The notes beneath the pieces were generated by a model. That model was not told where the DNA came from and did no database searches. It saw nothing but the letters and a program-made list of their open reading frames with translations. Shown here piece by piece: positions 10,501 to 18,051 of a DNA stretch of 36,059 bases. Location: contig JBIOJM010000064.1 of the NCBI GenBank assembly GCA_044450785.1, forward strand, positions 1-36,059. The letters are read 5' to 3'. Both the position numbers and the translations under genes were made by a program. Within the stretch, counting starts at the first letter, position 1. Each line of letters starts with the position of its first letter. This DNA comes from JBIOJM01 sp044450785. GTDB taxonomy: Bacteria; Planctomycetota; Planctomycetia; Isosphaerales; Isosphaeraceae.

Positions 10501-11117
10501 AAACGGACGAGGCGATCGATTATTACACGCGGGAAGAGGCGATCCGGCAGAAGCTCGCCCAGGCCAGCTCGGCAACGCCCGCAGACAGGGATTCCCTGGC
10601 GAACTGCCTGACCAACACGGCGGACGTGCTCCGTCGGTCCGGGAGGCTTGACGCGGCGCTCGCCGCATGCGAGCGCGCCCTGGCGGTGCGTGAGCCGCTG
10701 GTCGAGGCGCATCCCGAGGTCCCGGGGCACCGCGCGGGCCTCGGCGAGACGTACCTGCGACTTGGCCAGGTGCGCTGCGACCTGGAAAACATGGCCGGGG
10801 CCGCCGCCGCTTTGAAGCGTGCGTGCGCGTACTACGACGCGATCAAGTCCTTGAGCGAAGAGGAAACGTTCTTTCTAGCCTGCTGCCACGCCGGCTTGGC
10901 GGGACTCGCGGGCCGGCCGCGCTCGGGGGTGTCCGCCACGGAGGAGGCGGACCAGGCCGAGAAGGCGATGGCCCTGTTGCGCCGGGCACTCACGATGGGC
11001 TACCGCAACCCCTACGTTTACCGGACCGACTCGGCCCTCGACCCGCTCCGCATCCGGCCCGACTTCCAGCTCCTGATGATGGACGTTGTGATGCCGACCA
11101 GGCCGTTCGCTGAGTGA
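7503..11117 (+). CDS. Transmembrane Ser/Thr protein kinase with long TPR array
   Basis: A 1204-residue paralogue of the kinase at 2335. ATG 7503 is chosen because the resulting N-terminus (LLFGLLALQNGLID) matches that kinase; the frame is open upstream to 7404. The kinase domain covers about 140-420: GGLGAVF loop, K168 (VALKQI), HRD 273-275 with LKPAN, D293-W294-G295 replacing DFG, and YMSPEQ. A single membrane helix lies at about 458-480. After it are TPRs, including six units of exactly 48 residues (144 bp), beginning at bases 9632, 9776, 9920, 10064, 10208 and 10352, with near-identical DNA. The C-terminus (SALDPLRIRPDFQLL) resembles the other kinase's tail. It converges on the beta-helix gene with only 28 bp between stops. 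The TPRs may bind peptide ligands or partner proteins; this is inferred. Confidence 0.92.
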   Translation: MSQPTNPSSDLLFGLLALQNGLIDQGALFAAFAAWTRDKARSLADHLIDLGHLDAPRRAVVEAIAGLHVQALGGDPEKSLAVLAVGRSTRESLARAGGPEVEATLGHVRSAPGSTRDDNDPDRTGSYSVGSATSDGQRFRILRPHARGGLGAVFVALDNELHREVALKQILEKYADDAVSRQRFVAEAEITGGLEHPGVVPVYGLGTDANGRPYYAMRFIKGDSLKDAIARFHEDEAKKTDPGRRSLELRTLLRRFTDVCNAIDYAHARGVIHRDLKPANIIVGKHGETLVVDWGLAKAIGRADPSAGEQTLAPSSGGSSETLPGSALGTPAYMSPEQARGELNRLGPRSDVYSLGATLYCLLTGKPPVESDDIGAVLHAVQEGQFRRPSQHDPALDLALEAVCLKAMATEPEHRYPTPKALADDLDRFMADEPVTAWREPFSRRARRWARRNRTKVTAAAVALVAGVVGLSAVLAVQTRANADLARSRAAVQARYDLAVDAIKAFHTGVSEDFLLKQEQFKDVRDRLLESASDFYGKLGALLGKESDLASRRAVWQANYELAELTRKVGKLEDALAAHRQVLSAREALAAEIPAEPAIKADVGRSVTAVAGLLGSTGQTKEAEATYRKAETLLALLGPTTAAARATLADCRSRLGGLLYSMGRDDEALSVYRLARADQEALAAAPGATAQSRRDLAATIDRIAYLLAGTGKSSEAEAEFRTEQALLQKLADDNPGVTEFRSALAGSHDYLGWMLHQTGKTSEAVAEYRKALAIHQKLADDNRAVTQFRNALAISNYLLGNLLHVTGKFLEAAAEYRKALAIQQKLAVDNPGVTEFRTRLALSHNNLGNALSDTDKSSEAEAEFREALAIQQKLADDNPAVTQFRGYLSASHANLGRLLSKMGKSSEAEAEYRKALAIQQKLADDNPAVTQFRAFLAESHVNLGSLLSNAGKSSEAEAEYRKALALFQKLADDSPDVAEFRRGLAAALFALGSQLAQAGKTDEAIDYYTREEAIRQKLAQASSATPADRDSLANCLTNTADVLRRSGRLDAALAACERALAVREPLVEAHPEVPGHRAGLGETYLRLGQVRCDLENMAGAAAALKRACAYYDAIKSLSEEETFFLACCHAGLAGLAGRPRSGVSATEEADQAEKAMALLRRALTMGYRNPYVYRTDSALDPLRIRPDFQLLMMDVVMPTRPFAE
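9632..10495 (+). repeat. Six in-frame 144-bp TPR-encoding repeats
   Basis: Near-identical units starting at 9632 and recurring every 144 bases encode G-K-S-S-E-A-E-A-E-Y-R-K-A-L-A-x-x-Q-K-L. The first helices are almost invariant, while the second half (around x-x-L-x-x-S-H-x-N-L-G) varies. The exact spacing indicates recent tandem duplication inside the kinase gene. Confidence 0.9.
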
Positions 11118-11145
11118 GACGCTGGTGGCGCTCTCCTGTGCGTTC

Positions 11146-14100
11146 CTAACGCCGGTGATCCGTCTTCGCGATTCGCCCCTTGCGTGCAGGAACGGAACCG
11201 ACACGAAACTGATGCGCGGGCCCCGCGGGATGCGTCGCCTTTCGGCCCCGGGTCCGGCTTGCCACGGTCACGAGCTGGCTGCCGCTCGCGGGTCCTGTGA
11301 AGTCGCGTATGTCAGCGATGCCATTACGGCCGAAGTGGTTCGCGGCCGCTCCGGTGCGGCCGATCGGATTGTTCGGTGCGTTGAAGAGCACGATACCGTA
11401 TCCGTTGTTTCCAGGGCCCGGGCTGCCACCCGACCCCAGACCGATGTCATTACCGTCCACGCTGTTGCCGCTGGAAATCCGGGCATGGCTCTGGATGAAG
11501 ACGCCGGCCGACTCGTTGCCCGAGATCACGTTTCCGGCCCCGGCGGCAGTCCCGCCGATCACGTTGTTGGAGGCATCCTGGATGAAGATCCCGTACTGCT
11601 GAGTGAATAGCCCATCCGCGACCAGCCCGATCGTGTTGCCCTCGATGCTGTTGCCAGACGAGGCACTCCCGTAGATCTCGACGCCGACCGAACTGTTGCC
11701 GGATATGGTGTTCCCAATCCCTGATAAGCCAATCTGGTTATCCGCGGCTCCGTTGATGTAGATCCCCACGATGTTCCCCACCGACTTCTTACCCGACATG
11801 TCGGTGCCGATCAAATTACCCAACACAAGGTTACCTGCGCCGGATGTGGTCGCCAGCATCACGCCGACGTAATTTCCCGATATGACATTGCGTGCGCTCA
11901 CAGAGTCTCCGCCGATTGTGTTGCCCTGAGAGCTGATCACAACGACCCCGGCGTTCTGAAGCGCCTGGAGAGGATCTGATGATCGACCTGGTCTTGCGAC
12001 AGCAACGCTTCCGGTCGAGTCAGTGCCGATCAAGTTCCCTTCGATCCGGATCCCGCTGACCGTGCCACCATCGAGCTCGATTCCGGCGGTGAAGTTGCCC
12101 GAAATGACGTTGCCCTCACCCGGGCTCACCCCGCCGACCGTCATCGGCGGACCACCGCTCACCAGGACCCCGATGTCATTGCCCAGCGGGTTCTGGCCTG
12201 AAGCATCGGTACCGACGTAGTTACCTTCGACCGTGTCGCCGGACGCCCCGGAACTCGCGATCTCGATGCCATTCGCCGTGTTGCCGGAGATGACGTTGCG
12301 GTCGGCGGAAAGGCTGCCGCCGATCGTATTGTTCGTTGCGCTGCCGTTGATCCTGACCCCATCGCCGCCGTTGGGCACTGCCGCCGTGCCCGCGATGTTC
12401 GTGCCGATGAAGTTGCCCTCGACCACGTTCAGAGAGGAGACGGAGGACTGCCCGAATCCGTTGATATCGATTCCTTGCGCCGTATTGCCGGAGATGACGT
12501 TGCGGGCCGTGGTGACAACGCCGCCGATCGTATTGGCCGTCGCCCCCACGATGGCCACGCCGACTCCATTGGCCAATCCGTCGGTGCCGTTCCGGGCGAG
12601 GCCGATCAAGTTGCCAGCAACCGTGTTGCCGCTCGCACCAGGACCGGTGACGGCGACTCCGGCATTCGTGTTGCCGGAGATGACGTTGAGCTCGCTGGAA
12701 AGGCTGCCGCCGATCGTGTTGTTCGTGGCACTACCGTCGATCAAGACCCCATCCCTGCCGTTGGCCAATGCCGCTGTGCCCGCCGTGTTCGTGCCGATGA
12801 AGTTGCCCTCGACCACGTTCAGAGAGGCGACCGCGGATGGCGTGGGACCGGTGATCTCGACGCCTTGCGCCTTGTTGCCGGAGATGACGTTGCGGGCCGC
12901 GGTGATGATGCCGCCGATCGTGTTGGCCGTGGCGCCGCCGATGATACTGACCCCATCCCCGCCGTTGGCTACGGCGCCGTTGCCCGCGGCATTGGTACCG
13001 ATATAGTCCCCCACGATCTGGGTGTCGGTCACCGCGTTCCCATAGAGCTCGACCCCCGCGGTGACATTGCCCGAGATGACGTTGCCTGCCCCCGCGCTCG
13101 TCCCGCCAATGGAGGTCGACATGCCGTTGTCCACGAGCACACCGGTGCCGTTCCCAATCGCGATTTGACCTGAGGCATCGGTGCCGATCTGGTTCCCGAC
13201 GATCTGTGTCCCGACGGATCCGTGGAGATAGATTCCGGAAATCGTGTTGCCGGAGATCATATTGCCGCCGGTGGCGAAGCTGCCGCCGATCGTGTTGTTC
13301 GTCGCGCCTCCGATGATTTCCACCCCAACGTGATTGGCCAGGGCAACCGTGCCGGACGAGTCGGTGCCGATGTCGTTGCCCGCAACCGTGTTTCTATTCG
13401 CCCCTGAACCGGTGATGACGACTCCCGTGCCGGTGTTGCCGGAGATGACGTTGAGGTCGGAGGAAAGACTGCCGCCGATCGTATTGTTCGTGGCACTACC
13501 GTCGATACTGATCCCATCACCGCCGTTGGCCAGGGCCGCTCTGCCCGCGGTGTTCGTGCCGATGAAGTTGCCCTCGACCACGTTCAGAGTGGCGACCGAG
13601 GATTGCACGGATCCGGTGATCTCGACGCCTTCCGTCGTGTTGCCGGAGATGACGTTGCGGGCCCCTGTGACAGCGCCGCCGATCGTGTTGGCAGTCGCCC
13701 CCACGATGGATACCCCGATTCCATTCGCCAGGGCAACCGCGCCCGCGGAATCCGTGCCGATCTCGTTGCCCGCAACCGTGTTTCTATTCGCACTTGAACC
13801 GGAGATAGCGACTCCCGCGGCAAGGTTGCCGGAGATGACGTTGAGGTTAGAGGAAACGCTGCCGCCGATCGTATTGTTGGTGGCAAAACCGTTGATCTTG
13901 ACGCCATCATCACCGTTGGCCAATGCCGACGTGCCCGCGGCGTTCGTGCCGATGTCATTGCCCTCGACCACGTTCAGAGTGGTGGTCGAGGACGCCACGT
14001 CGCCGGTGATCGCGACGCCTTCCGCCGTGCTGCCGGAAATAACGTTGCGGGCCCCGCTGATGGTGCCGCCGATCGTGTTGGCCGTGGCGCCACCGTCGAG

Positions 14101-15105
14101 ACTGACCCCATCGCCGCCGTTGGCCAATGCCGCCGTGCCGGCGGAATTCGTGCCGATCAAGTTGCCGGCAACCGTGTTTCCGCTCGCACCAGGACCAGAG
14201 ATGGAGATTCCGGCATTCGTGTTGCCGGAGATGACGTTGAGCTCGGAGGAAAGGGTGCCGCCGATCGTGTTGTTCGTCGCACTACCATCGATGCCGACCC
14301 CATCCTGGCCATTGGGCAATGCCGCTGTGCCCGCGGCGTTCGTGCCGATCAAGTTGCACTCGACCACGTTCCGAGAGGCAACCGAGCCTGGCACGGATCC
14401 GGTGATCTCGACGCCATCCGCCGCGTTGCCGGATATGACGTTGCAGGCGCCGCTCACACTGCCGCCGATCGTGTTGGCCGTCGCCCCCACGATCGACATC
14501 CCGACTCCATTGGGCAGGGCAACCGTCCCGGACGAGTCGGTGCCGATCTGATTCCCCTCGACCATGACACCCGAAGTACCATTTCCGTTGAGCACGAGGC
14601 CCTGACCCGGGTTGCCCGAGATCACGTTTCCTTGTCCTGAAGTTGAACCGCCGATCGTGATGTTGGGCGCGTCGTTGACCGTGATGCCGGCGATGTTGAA
14701 GCCGGTGATCTCGAGCCCCTCGATCAGGCTCCCGCCCGACCCCGGCTCAAAATCGATCCCTGGAGACGGCGCGACGACCACACCGGAGCCGTTGACCGTG
14801 ACGAGCGGAGTCCCCTTGTAACCCGGCTGGCTGGTCCCATCGATCGTCGTCGGGGCGATGATCTGCGGCAGAGGAGAAACGAGGTTGATCGTCGCGGGGG
14901 TGAGTTGAAGCCTGAAATCGATCGTCGTGCCGGGATTCGCGTTGGCCGTCATGATCGCAGCCCGCAATGTGCCGGTTCCCGCGTCGCCTGGGGACGTGAC
15001 AAACACCGTCAGCCCGGACAGCGCGATACGCGACTCGAGGTGATCGCCCGCGGCATGAAAACTGCGCCGGCGCTTGAGAGCCTTGCAACTCATCCATTGA
15101 GTCAT
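11146..15105 (-). CDS. Giant exported right-handed parallel beta-helix protein
   Basis: About 1319 residues from ATG 15105, which puts the Arg-rich N-terminus and the LESRIALS motif near residues 22-30. The frame is open further upstream to 15195. After an opening domain resembling many planctomycete surface proteins (GTLRAAIMTANANPGT), nearly the whole chain is built of repeats with consensus NTIGGxxSxxxNVISGN and GNxIGTNxAGTAALANG, the pattern of pectate-lyase-like parallel beta-helix (NosD/CASH-type) proteins. Paired rungs form super-repeats of about 130 residues. No catalytic residues or cell-wall anchor could be identified. The last 60 or so residues are basic and outside the repeat. Likely a structural, adhesive or carbohydrate-binding surface protein; the role is inferred. 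Confidence 0.9.
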   Translation of the reverse strand: MTQWMSCKALKRRRSFHAAGDHLESRIALSGLTVFVTSPGDAGTGTLRAAIMTANANPGTTIDFRLQLTPATINLVSPLPQIIAPTTIDGTSQPGYKGTPLVTVNGSGVVVAPSPGIDFEPGSGGSLIEGLEITGFNIAGITVNDAPNITIGGSTSGQGNVISGNPGQGLVLNGNGTSGVMVEGNQIGTDSSGTVALPNGVGMSIVGATANTIGGSVSGACNVISGNAADGVEITGSVPGSVASRNVVECNLIGTNAAGTAALPNGQDGVGIDGSATNNTIGGTLSSELNVISGNTNAGISISGPGASGNTVAGNLIGTNSAGTAALANGGDGVSLDGGATANTIGGTISGARNVISGSTAEGVAITGDVASSTTTLNVVEGNDIGTNAAGTSALANGDDGVKINGFATNNTIGGSVSSNLNVISGNLAAGVAISGSSANRNTVAGNEIGTDSAGAVALANGIGVSIVGATANTIGGAVTGARNVISGNTTEGVEITGSVQSSVATLNVVEGNFIGTNTAGRAALANGGDGISIDGSATNNTIGGSLSSDLNVISGNTGTGVVITGSGANRNTVAGNDIGTDSSGTVALANHVGVEIIGGATNNTIGGSFATGGNMISGNTISGIYLHGSVGTQIVGNQIGTDASGQIAIGNGTGVLVDNGMSTSIGGTSAGAGNVISGNVTAGVELYGNAVTDTQIVGDYIGTNAAGNGAVANGGDGVSIIGGATANTIGGIITAARNVISGNKAQGVEITGPTPSAVASLNVVEGNFIGTNTAGTAALANGRDGVLIDGSATNNTIGGSLSSELNVISGNTNAGVAVTGPGASGNTVAGNLIGLARNGTDGLANGVGVAIVGATANTIGGVVTTARNVISGNTAQGIDINGFGQSSVSSLNVVEGNFIGTNIAGTAAVPNGGDGVRINGSATNNTIGGSLSADRNVISGNTANGIEIASSGASGDTVEGNYVGTDASGQNPLGNDIGVLVSGGPPMTVGGVSPGEGNVISGNFTAGIELDGGTVSGIRIEGNLIGTDSTGSVAVARPGRSSDPLQALQNAGVVVISSQGNTIGGDSVSARNVISGNYVGVMLATTSGAGNLVLGNLIGTDMSGKKSVGNIVGIYINGAADNQIGLSGIGNTISGNSSVGVEIYGSASSGNSIEGNTIGLVADGLFTQQYGIFIQDASNNVIGGTAAGAGNVISGNESAGVFIQSHARISSGNSVDGNDIGLGSGGSPGPGNNGYGIVLFNAPNNPIGRTGAAANHFGRNGIADIRDFTGPASGSQLVTVASRTRGRKATHPAGPAHQFRVGSVPARKGRIAKTDHRR
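12300..14500 (-). repeat. About 390-bp super-repeats inside the beta-helix gene
   Basis: The string gaccacgtt recurs at about 12421, 12811, 13576, 13966 and 14362, i.e. at spacings of 390, 765 (twice about 382), 390 and 396 bases. The string gccgccgatcgt recurs twice per super-repeat. These are coding repeats in frame with the beta-helix protein, not a CRISPR or a non-coding satellite. Confidence 0.8.
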
Positions 15106-15410
15106 GGGCCGTACCTTCCCGTTTTCCGGTGGTCTGTACGAACGATCCTCGCAGGCAAACCCCAATCGATCATAGGCTCTTTTGCCTGGTCGCACTCTCT
15201 ATTTTCGGCTACTTCAACTTATCTTGATCACGAGACCTACGTCAAATCCCTTGGAAGCCGTCTGCGACCGGGGATTTCCAAGAGGCCTACCGAGACCGGC
15301 GTGATAAACTGGATTGGTTGATTGTGTCTTGACCTGGCGGTTTTGGCGTCTCGGCGGTTCACTGCTCCGGGTCATCTTTCCTGTCTTGACTTGGCGGTAA
15401 GGGGCGGCAC
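15106..15410. other. Divergent intergenic region with a 16-bp direct repeat
   Basis: This region separates the leftward beta-helix gene from the rightward phosphodiesterase-like gene, so it should contain two divergent promoters. The only clear structure is a near-perfect direct repeat, gtcttgacctggcggt at 15326-15341 and gtcttgacttggcggt at 15383-15398 (15 of 16 identical, 57 bp apart). The second copy lies 12 bases before the GTG start. Both contain ttgac, so they could be promoter -35 elements or operator half-sites. I see no gene. Confidence 0.5.
15326..15398 (+). promoter_or_regulatory. Paired 16-bp direct repeats upstream of the phosphodiesterase-like gene
   Basis: Two copies of gtcttgac[c/t]tggcggt lie 57 bp apart, just before the start at 15411. 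The spacing is not an exact multiple of a helical turn. They are candidate binding sites for an unknown regulator, or duplicated sequence left from a rearrangement. Function is inferred from position only. Confidence 0.35.
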
Positions 15411-16181
15411 GTGAAGATCACGTTGGTTCCGTCGTCGGTGTCTCCGGGAGACGGTAGCCGCGGTTACTTCCTCTCCTCCTACGTGATCGACGACGTCGTC
15501 GCCATCGATGCGGGGGGGCTGGGACTCTTGGGCGACTTGGCCGCCCAGTTTCACATCCGAGACATCTTCCTGACCCACAGCCACCTGGATCACGTCGCAT
15601 CGCTGCCCATGTTCCTGGAGACCGTTTTCCAAGCCTCCGACCGAAGCGTGACACTCCACGCCGGTGCGTCAACCGTCGAGAGTCTGAGGCGCGACCTGTT
15701 CAACAACCGGGTCTGGCCCGACTTCATCGGCCTGTCCGAGCGAGGCATCCCGTTCGTCAAGCTCGAAACCCTCGAGGCAAGGCGTGCGGTGGAAGTCGCC
15801 GGCCTACGGTTGACTCCGATCGCGGTCGACCACGTGGTACCGACGCTTGGGTTCCTGGTCGAGGCACCCGGGGTCACGGTGGCCATCCCCTCCGACACCG
15901 GACCGACCGAGGAGTTCTGGCACGCCGCCGGCGCGGCGGCGAACCTCAAGGCCGTCTTCCTCGAGGCGTCCTTTCCCGACGCCATGTCCGACATGGCCGC
16001 CCTCTCCAAACACCTGACGCCCGCGATGTTCGCCGGCGAAGCGCGCAAGCTGACCAGACAGGTGCCCTTCATCGCGGTGCACATCAAGCCCCGGTTCTAT
16101 GACACGGTCGTCGCCGAGCTGAACGCGCTCGAGTTTCCTGAAGTTCAAGTCGGCATTCCGGGAGGGATCTATGTCTTTTGA
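15411..16181 (+). CDS. Metallo-beta-lactamase-fold hydrolase, class II cyclic-nucleotide phosphodiesterase-like
   Basis: A 256-residue cytoplasmic protein starting at GTG 15411 behind a gtaagggg-type ribosome site. The metal-binding motif H56-S-H58-L-D60-H61 (THSHLDH) follows strand IDAGG. D162 (PSDTGP), H141 (VDHV) and H224 (HIKPRF) are candidates for the remaining ligands. The early LSSYVIDD..AIDAG, the THSHLDHVASLP motif and the VDHVVPTLGF segment resemble the class II 3',5'-cyclic-nucleotide phosphodiesterases (CpdP/PDE1 type), so the likely reaction is hydrolysis of cAMP or cGMP. An unspecified MBL-fold hydrolase is the alternative. Its 3' end overlaps the start of the cytochrome gene by 11 bp, implying co-transcription and coupled translation. 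Confidence 0.8.
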   Translation: MKITLVPSSVSPGDGSRGYFLSSYVIDDVVAIDAGGLGLLGDLAAQFHIRDIFLTHSHLDHVASLPMFLETVFQASDRSVTLHAGASTVESLRRDLFNNRVWPDFIGLSERGIPFVKLETLEARRAVEVAGLRLTPIAVDHVVPTLGFLVEAPGVTVAIPSDTGPTEEFWHAAGAAANLKAVFLEASFPDAMSDMAALSKHLTPAMFAGEARKLTRQVPFIAVHIKPRFYDTVVAELNALEFPEVQVGIPGGIYVF

Positions 16182-17730
16182 CCTCCTACGAAGACGTTTC
16201 GCGGGCGTGATCTGCCTGGGCATAGCGGCCCCGGTCTTGACCGCGCTGGGTTGGGGAGGTCAGACCCCGGCCGGCCGCACCCCCGCGCCCAACCCGCCAG
16301 GACTCGCCCGTTACATCTACGGCGCGCGCCACTGTAAGGGTTGTCACGATCAGAAGAATAACCCCACCTACAAAGCCGAGGAGCTCGAAGGCTGGATCTG
16401 CCAGATGGTCGAGTTCGACACGTTCGACAAGCAGGATAAGCACAAGCTGGCATTCGCGGCCCTGACCGGGTCACGCGGACAGCAGATGAGCAAATTGCTC
16501 AACACCGACGTCACGAAAATCGAGGCTTGCCTCAACTGCCACAGTGTGCCCGCACGCGTCTCGGAGTCGCAGTCATACACCCGAGAAACCGACGGCGTGA
16601 CCTGCGTCGCCTGCCACGGGGCGCATGCGGAGTGGGTCGAGAAGCACCAGCGCGCCAGCAAAGAGTGGCACGACCTCGACCGCAAGGACAAGGAGCGCCG
16701 GTTCGGAATGACCGACCTGTGGGACCCGGTCCGCCGCGCGGAGACATGCGCCTCGTGCCACGTCGGCAATTTCGCTCAGGGCAAGGTCGTGACTCACGCG
16801 ATGTACGCGGCCGGGCATCCGCCCCTGCCCGGCTTCGAGACGGCGACGTTCGGCGACCTACAGCCGCGGCACTGGCAATACTTGAGGGAGAAAACGCCCG
16901 AACGTCTGAGCCGCCTCAATCGACCCGATCCCCACAACCTGGAGCAGACGCAGCTCGTGCGCATCAGCGGCTTGGTGGTCCTGCGCGACTGGATGACGCT
17001 GTTCGCCGAGCAAGCCTCCACCAGCAAGCCCGACCCCGTCGGGGCCCAGTGGCCCGACTTCGCGCGGTTCGATTGTTACGCTTGCCACCACGAGCTCCAG
17101 GCGAAAGACGGGGTCTCTTGGCGGCAAGTCCGCCGCCGCGATGGTCATCCCGGGCGTCCCACTGCGCCCGAGTGGCCGCTGATCTTGATTCAACTCGGGA
17201 TCCAGGCGGCGAACCCTGAGCAAGCCGCGCTGCGGGAGACCCAGTTCAAGCAACACCTCGCGGAGTTCCACGAGAGTATGAAAGTGCGCCCATTCGGCGA
17301 CCCTGAAAAGGTGATTCCGGCAGCCCGGAAGACAGCCGCGTGGGCCAACTCGCTGCTCAAGAGCATGAACCAGACGACGTTGGACGCTGCCCAGGCGCGG
17401 AAGCTGCTCGAAAAGCTCTGCACGATGGCTCGCCAGAGTATCCCGGACTACGATTCAGCGCGGCAGATCGCCTGGGCCTTCCGTGTCATCTATCGTGAGA
17501 GCACCTCGAAAGACAAACGCGACGCGTTGATCGAGCACGTCCTGGCCGACCTTGAGGCCGACCTGGCCTTGAATCTTCCGTCCGCGGCAGAGCAAGTCCC
17601 GATCGAAAAAACACTTCCGGATCGGCTGAGGAAGATCGCCGACTTCGACCCTGAATCCTTTCAGGCTCATTTCGAGATGATCGCCGAGCGGATTGCTCCC
17701 CCCGCGGCCATCCCGCCCGCCCGGCGGTGA
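16171..17730 (+). CDS. Exported pentaheme cytochrome c
   Basis: A 519-residue protein with an N-terminal signal sequence (FAGVICLGIAAPVLTALG) and five CXXCH c-heme sites with first cysteines at C55 (CKGCH), C120 (CLNCH), C145 (CVACH), C193 (CASCH) and C302 (CYACH). The heme-bearing part resembles the cytochrome c-554/NapC-like multiheme group. The C-terminal 200 residues contain no heme site and are mostly helical. It would act in the periplasm as an electron carrier; the partner is unknown. The ATG overlaps the upstream stop (TATGTCTTTTGA) and is preceded by gggaggg, six bases away, which supports this start. Codon use and GC match the neighbours. No cytochrome maturation genes are in the window. 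Confidence 0.88.
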   Translation: MSFDLLRRRFAGVICLGIAAPVLTALGWGGQTPAGRTPAPNPPGLARYIYGARHCKGCHDQKNNPTYKAEELEGWICQMVEFDTFDKQDKHKLAFAALTGSRGQQMSKLLNTDVTKIEACLNCHSVPARVSESQSYTRETDGVTCVACHGAHAEWVEKHQRASKEWHDLDRKDKERRFGMTDLWDPVRRAETCASCHVGNFAQGKVVTHAMYAAGHPPLPGFETATFGDLQPRHWQYLREKTPERLSRLNRPDPHNLEQTQLVRISGLVVLRDWMTLFAEQASTSKPDPVGAQWPDFARFDCYACHHELQAKDGVSWRQVRRRDGHPGRPTAPEWPLILIQLGIQAANPEQAALRETQFKQHLAEFHESMKVRPFGDPEKVIPAARKTAAWANSLLKSMNQTTLDAAQARKLLEKLCTMARQSIPDYDSARQIAWAFRVIYRESTSKDKRDALIEHVLADLEADLALNLPSAAEQVPIEKTLPDRLRKIADFDPESFQAHFEMIAERIAPPAAIPPARR

Positions 17731-18051
17731 GCCTGGTCGCCAGGGAGTCGCGCGGAAAGATTCTGGGCATGGTTCAAGCGCAGGTTACAGTTCAGGGTGG
17801 CTGGGGTGGACGCCCGCAGGGTCTCTGTGTCGTCTTTCGCTCCGCGAAAGTACGCCCTTTCGCCGAGCGAAAGGCGACTTTGCTCTAACTCCAGCCGAAC
17901 CGTGGCAGATTCTGGTTTTCGACTGGCTTCATGACACACGACGAGTTCGGTCGTGAATCGTACACCGGTGAAAAACGGCGACATGCGCAAATCCAAGGCT
18001 GCCAAGGAGATGACGCCATGTCGCCATTTTTCGATGCGAACGGGCGGCGCG
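17731..18051. other. Intergenic region with tandem small hairpins
   Basis: This lies between the stops of two convergent genes (pentaheme cytochrome and HAF protein). No convincing ORF is present. It holds two perfect hairpins (17834-17850 and 17856-17874), which could act as a bidirectional terminator. The rest shows no structure I can name. Confidence 0.5.
17834..17874. repeat. Two adjacent cttTCGC hairpins
   Basis: First hairpin: ctttcgc, tcc loop, gcgaaag (7-bp arms, 17834-17850). Second hairpin: cctttcgc, cga loop, gcgaaagg (8-bp arms, 17856-17874). They are separated by five bases. The two share the same arm sequence, so they are copies of one small palindromic repeat and can also pair with each other. 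Such tandem palindromes are typical of REP-type intergenic repeats and could stop transcription from either side. Confidence 0.65.

Noticed and set aside
9632..14600. Regular repeats that could be mistaken for CRISPR arrays
   Set aside because: Periods of 144 and about 390 bases in frame with TPR and beta-helix proteins; no short spacers and no cas genes.
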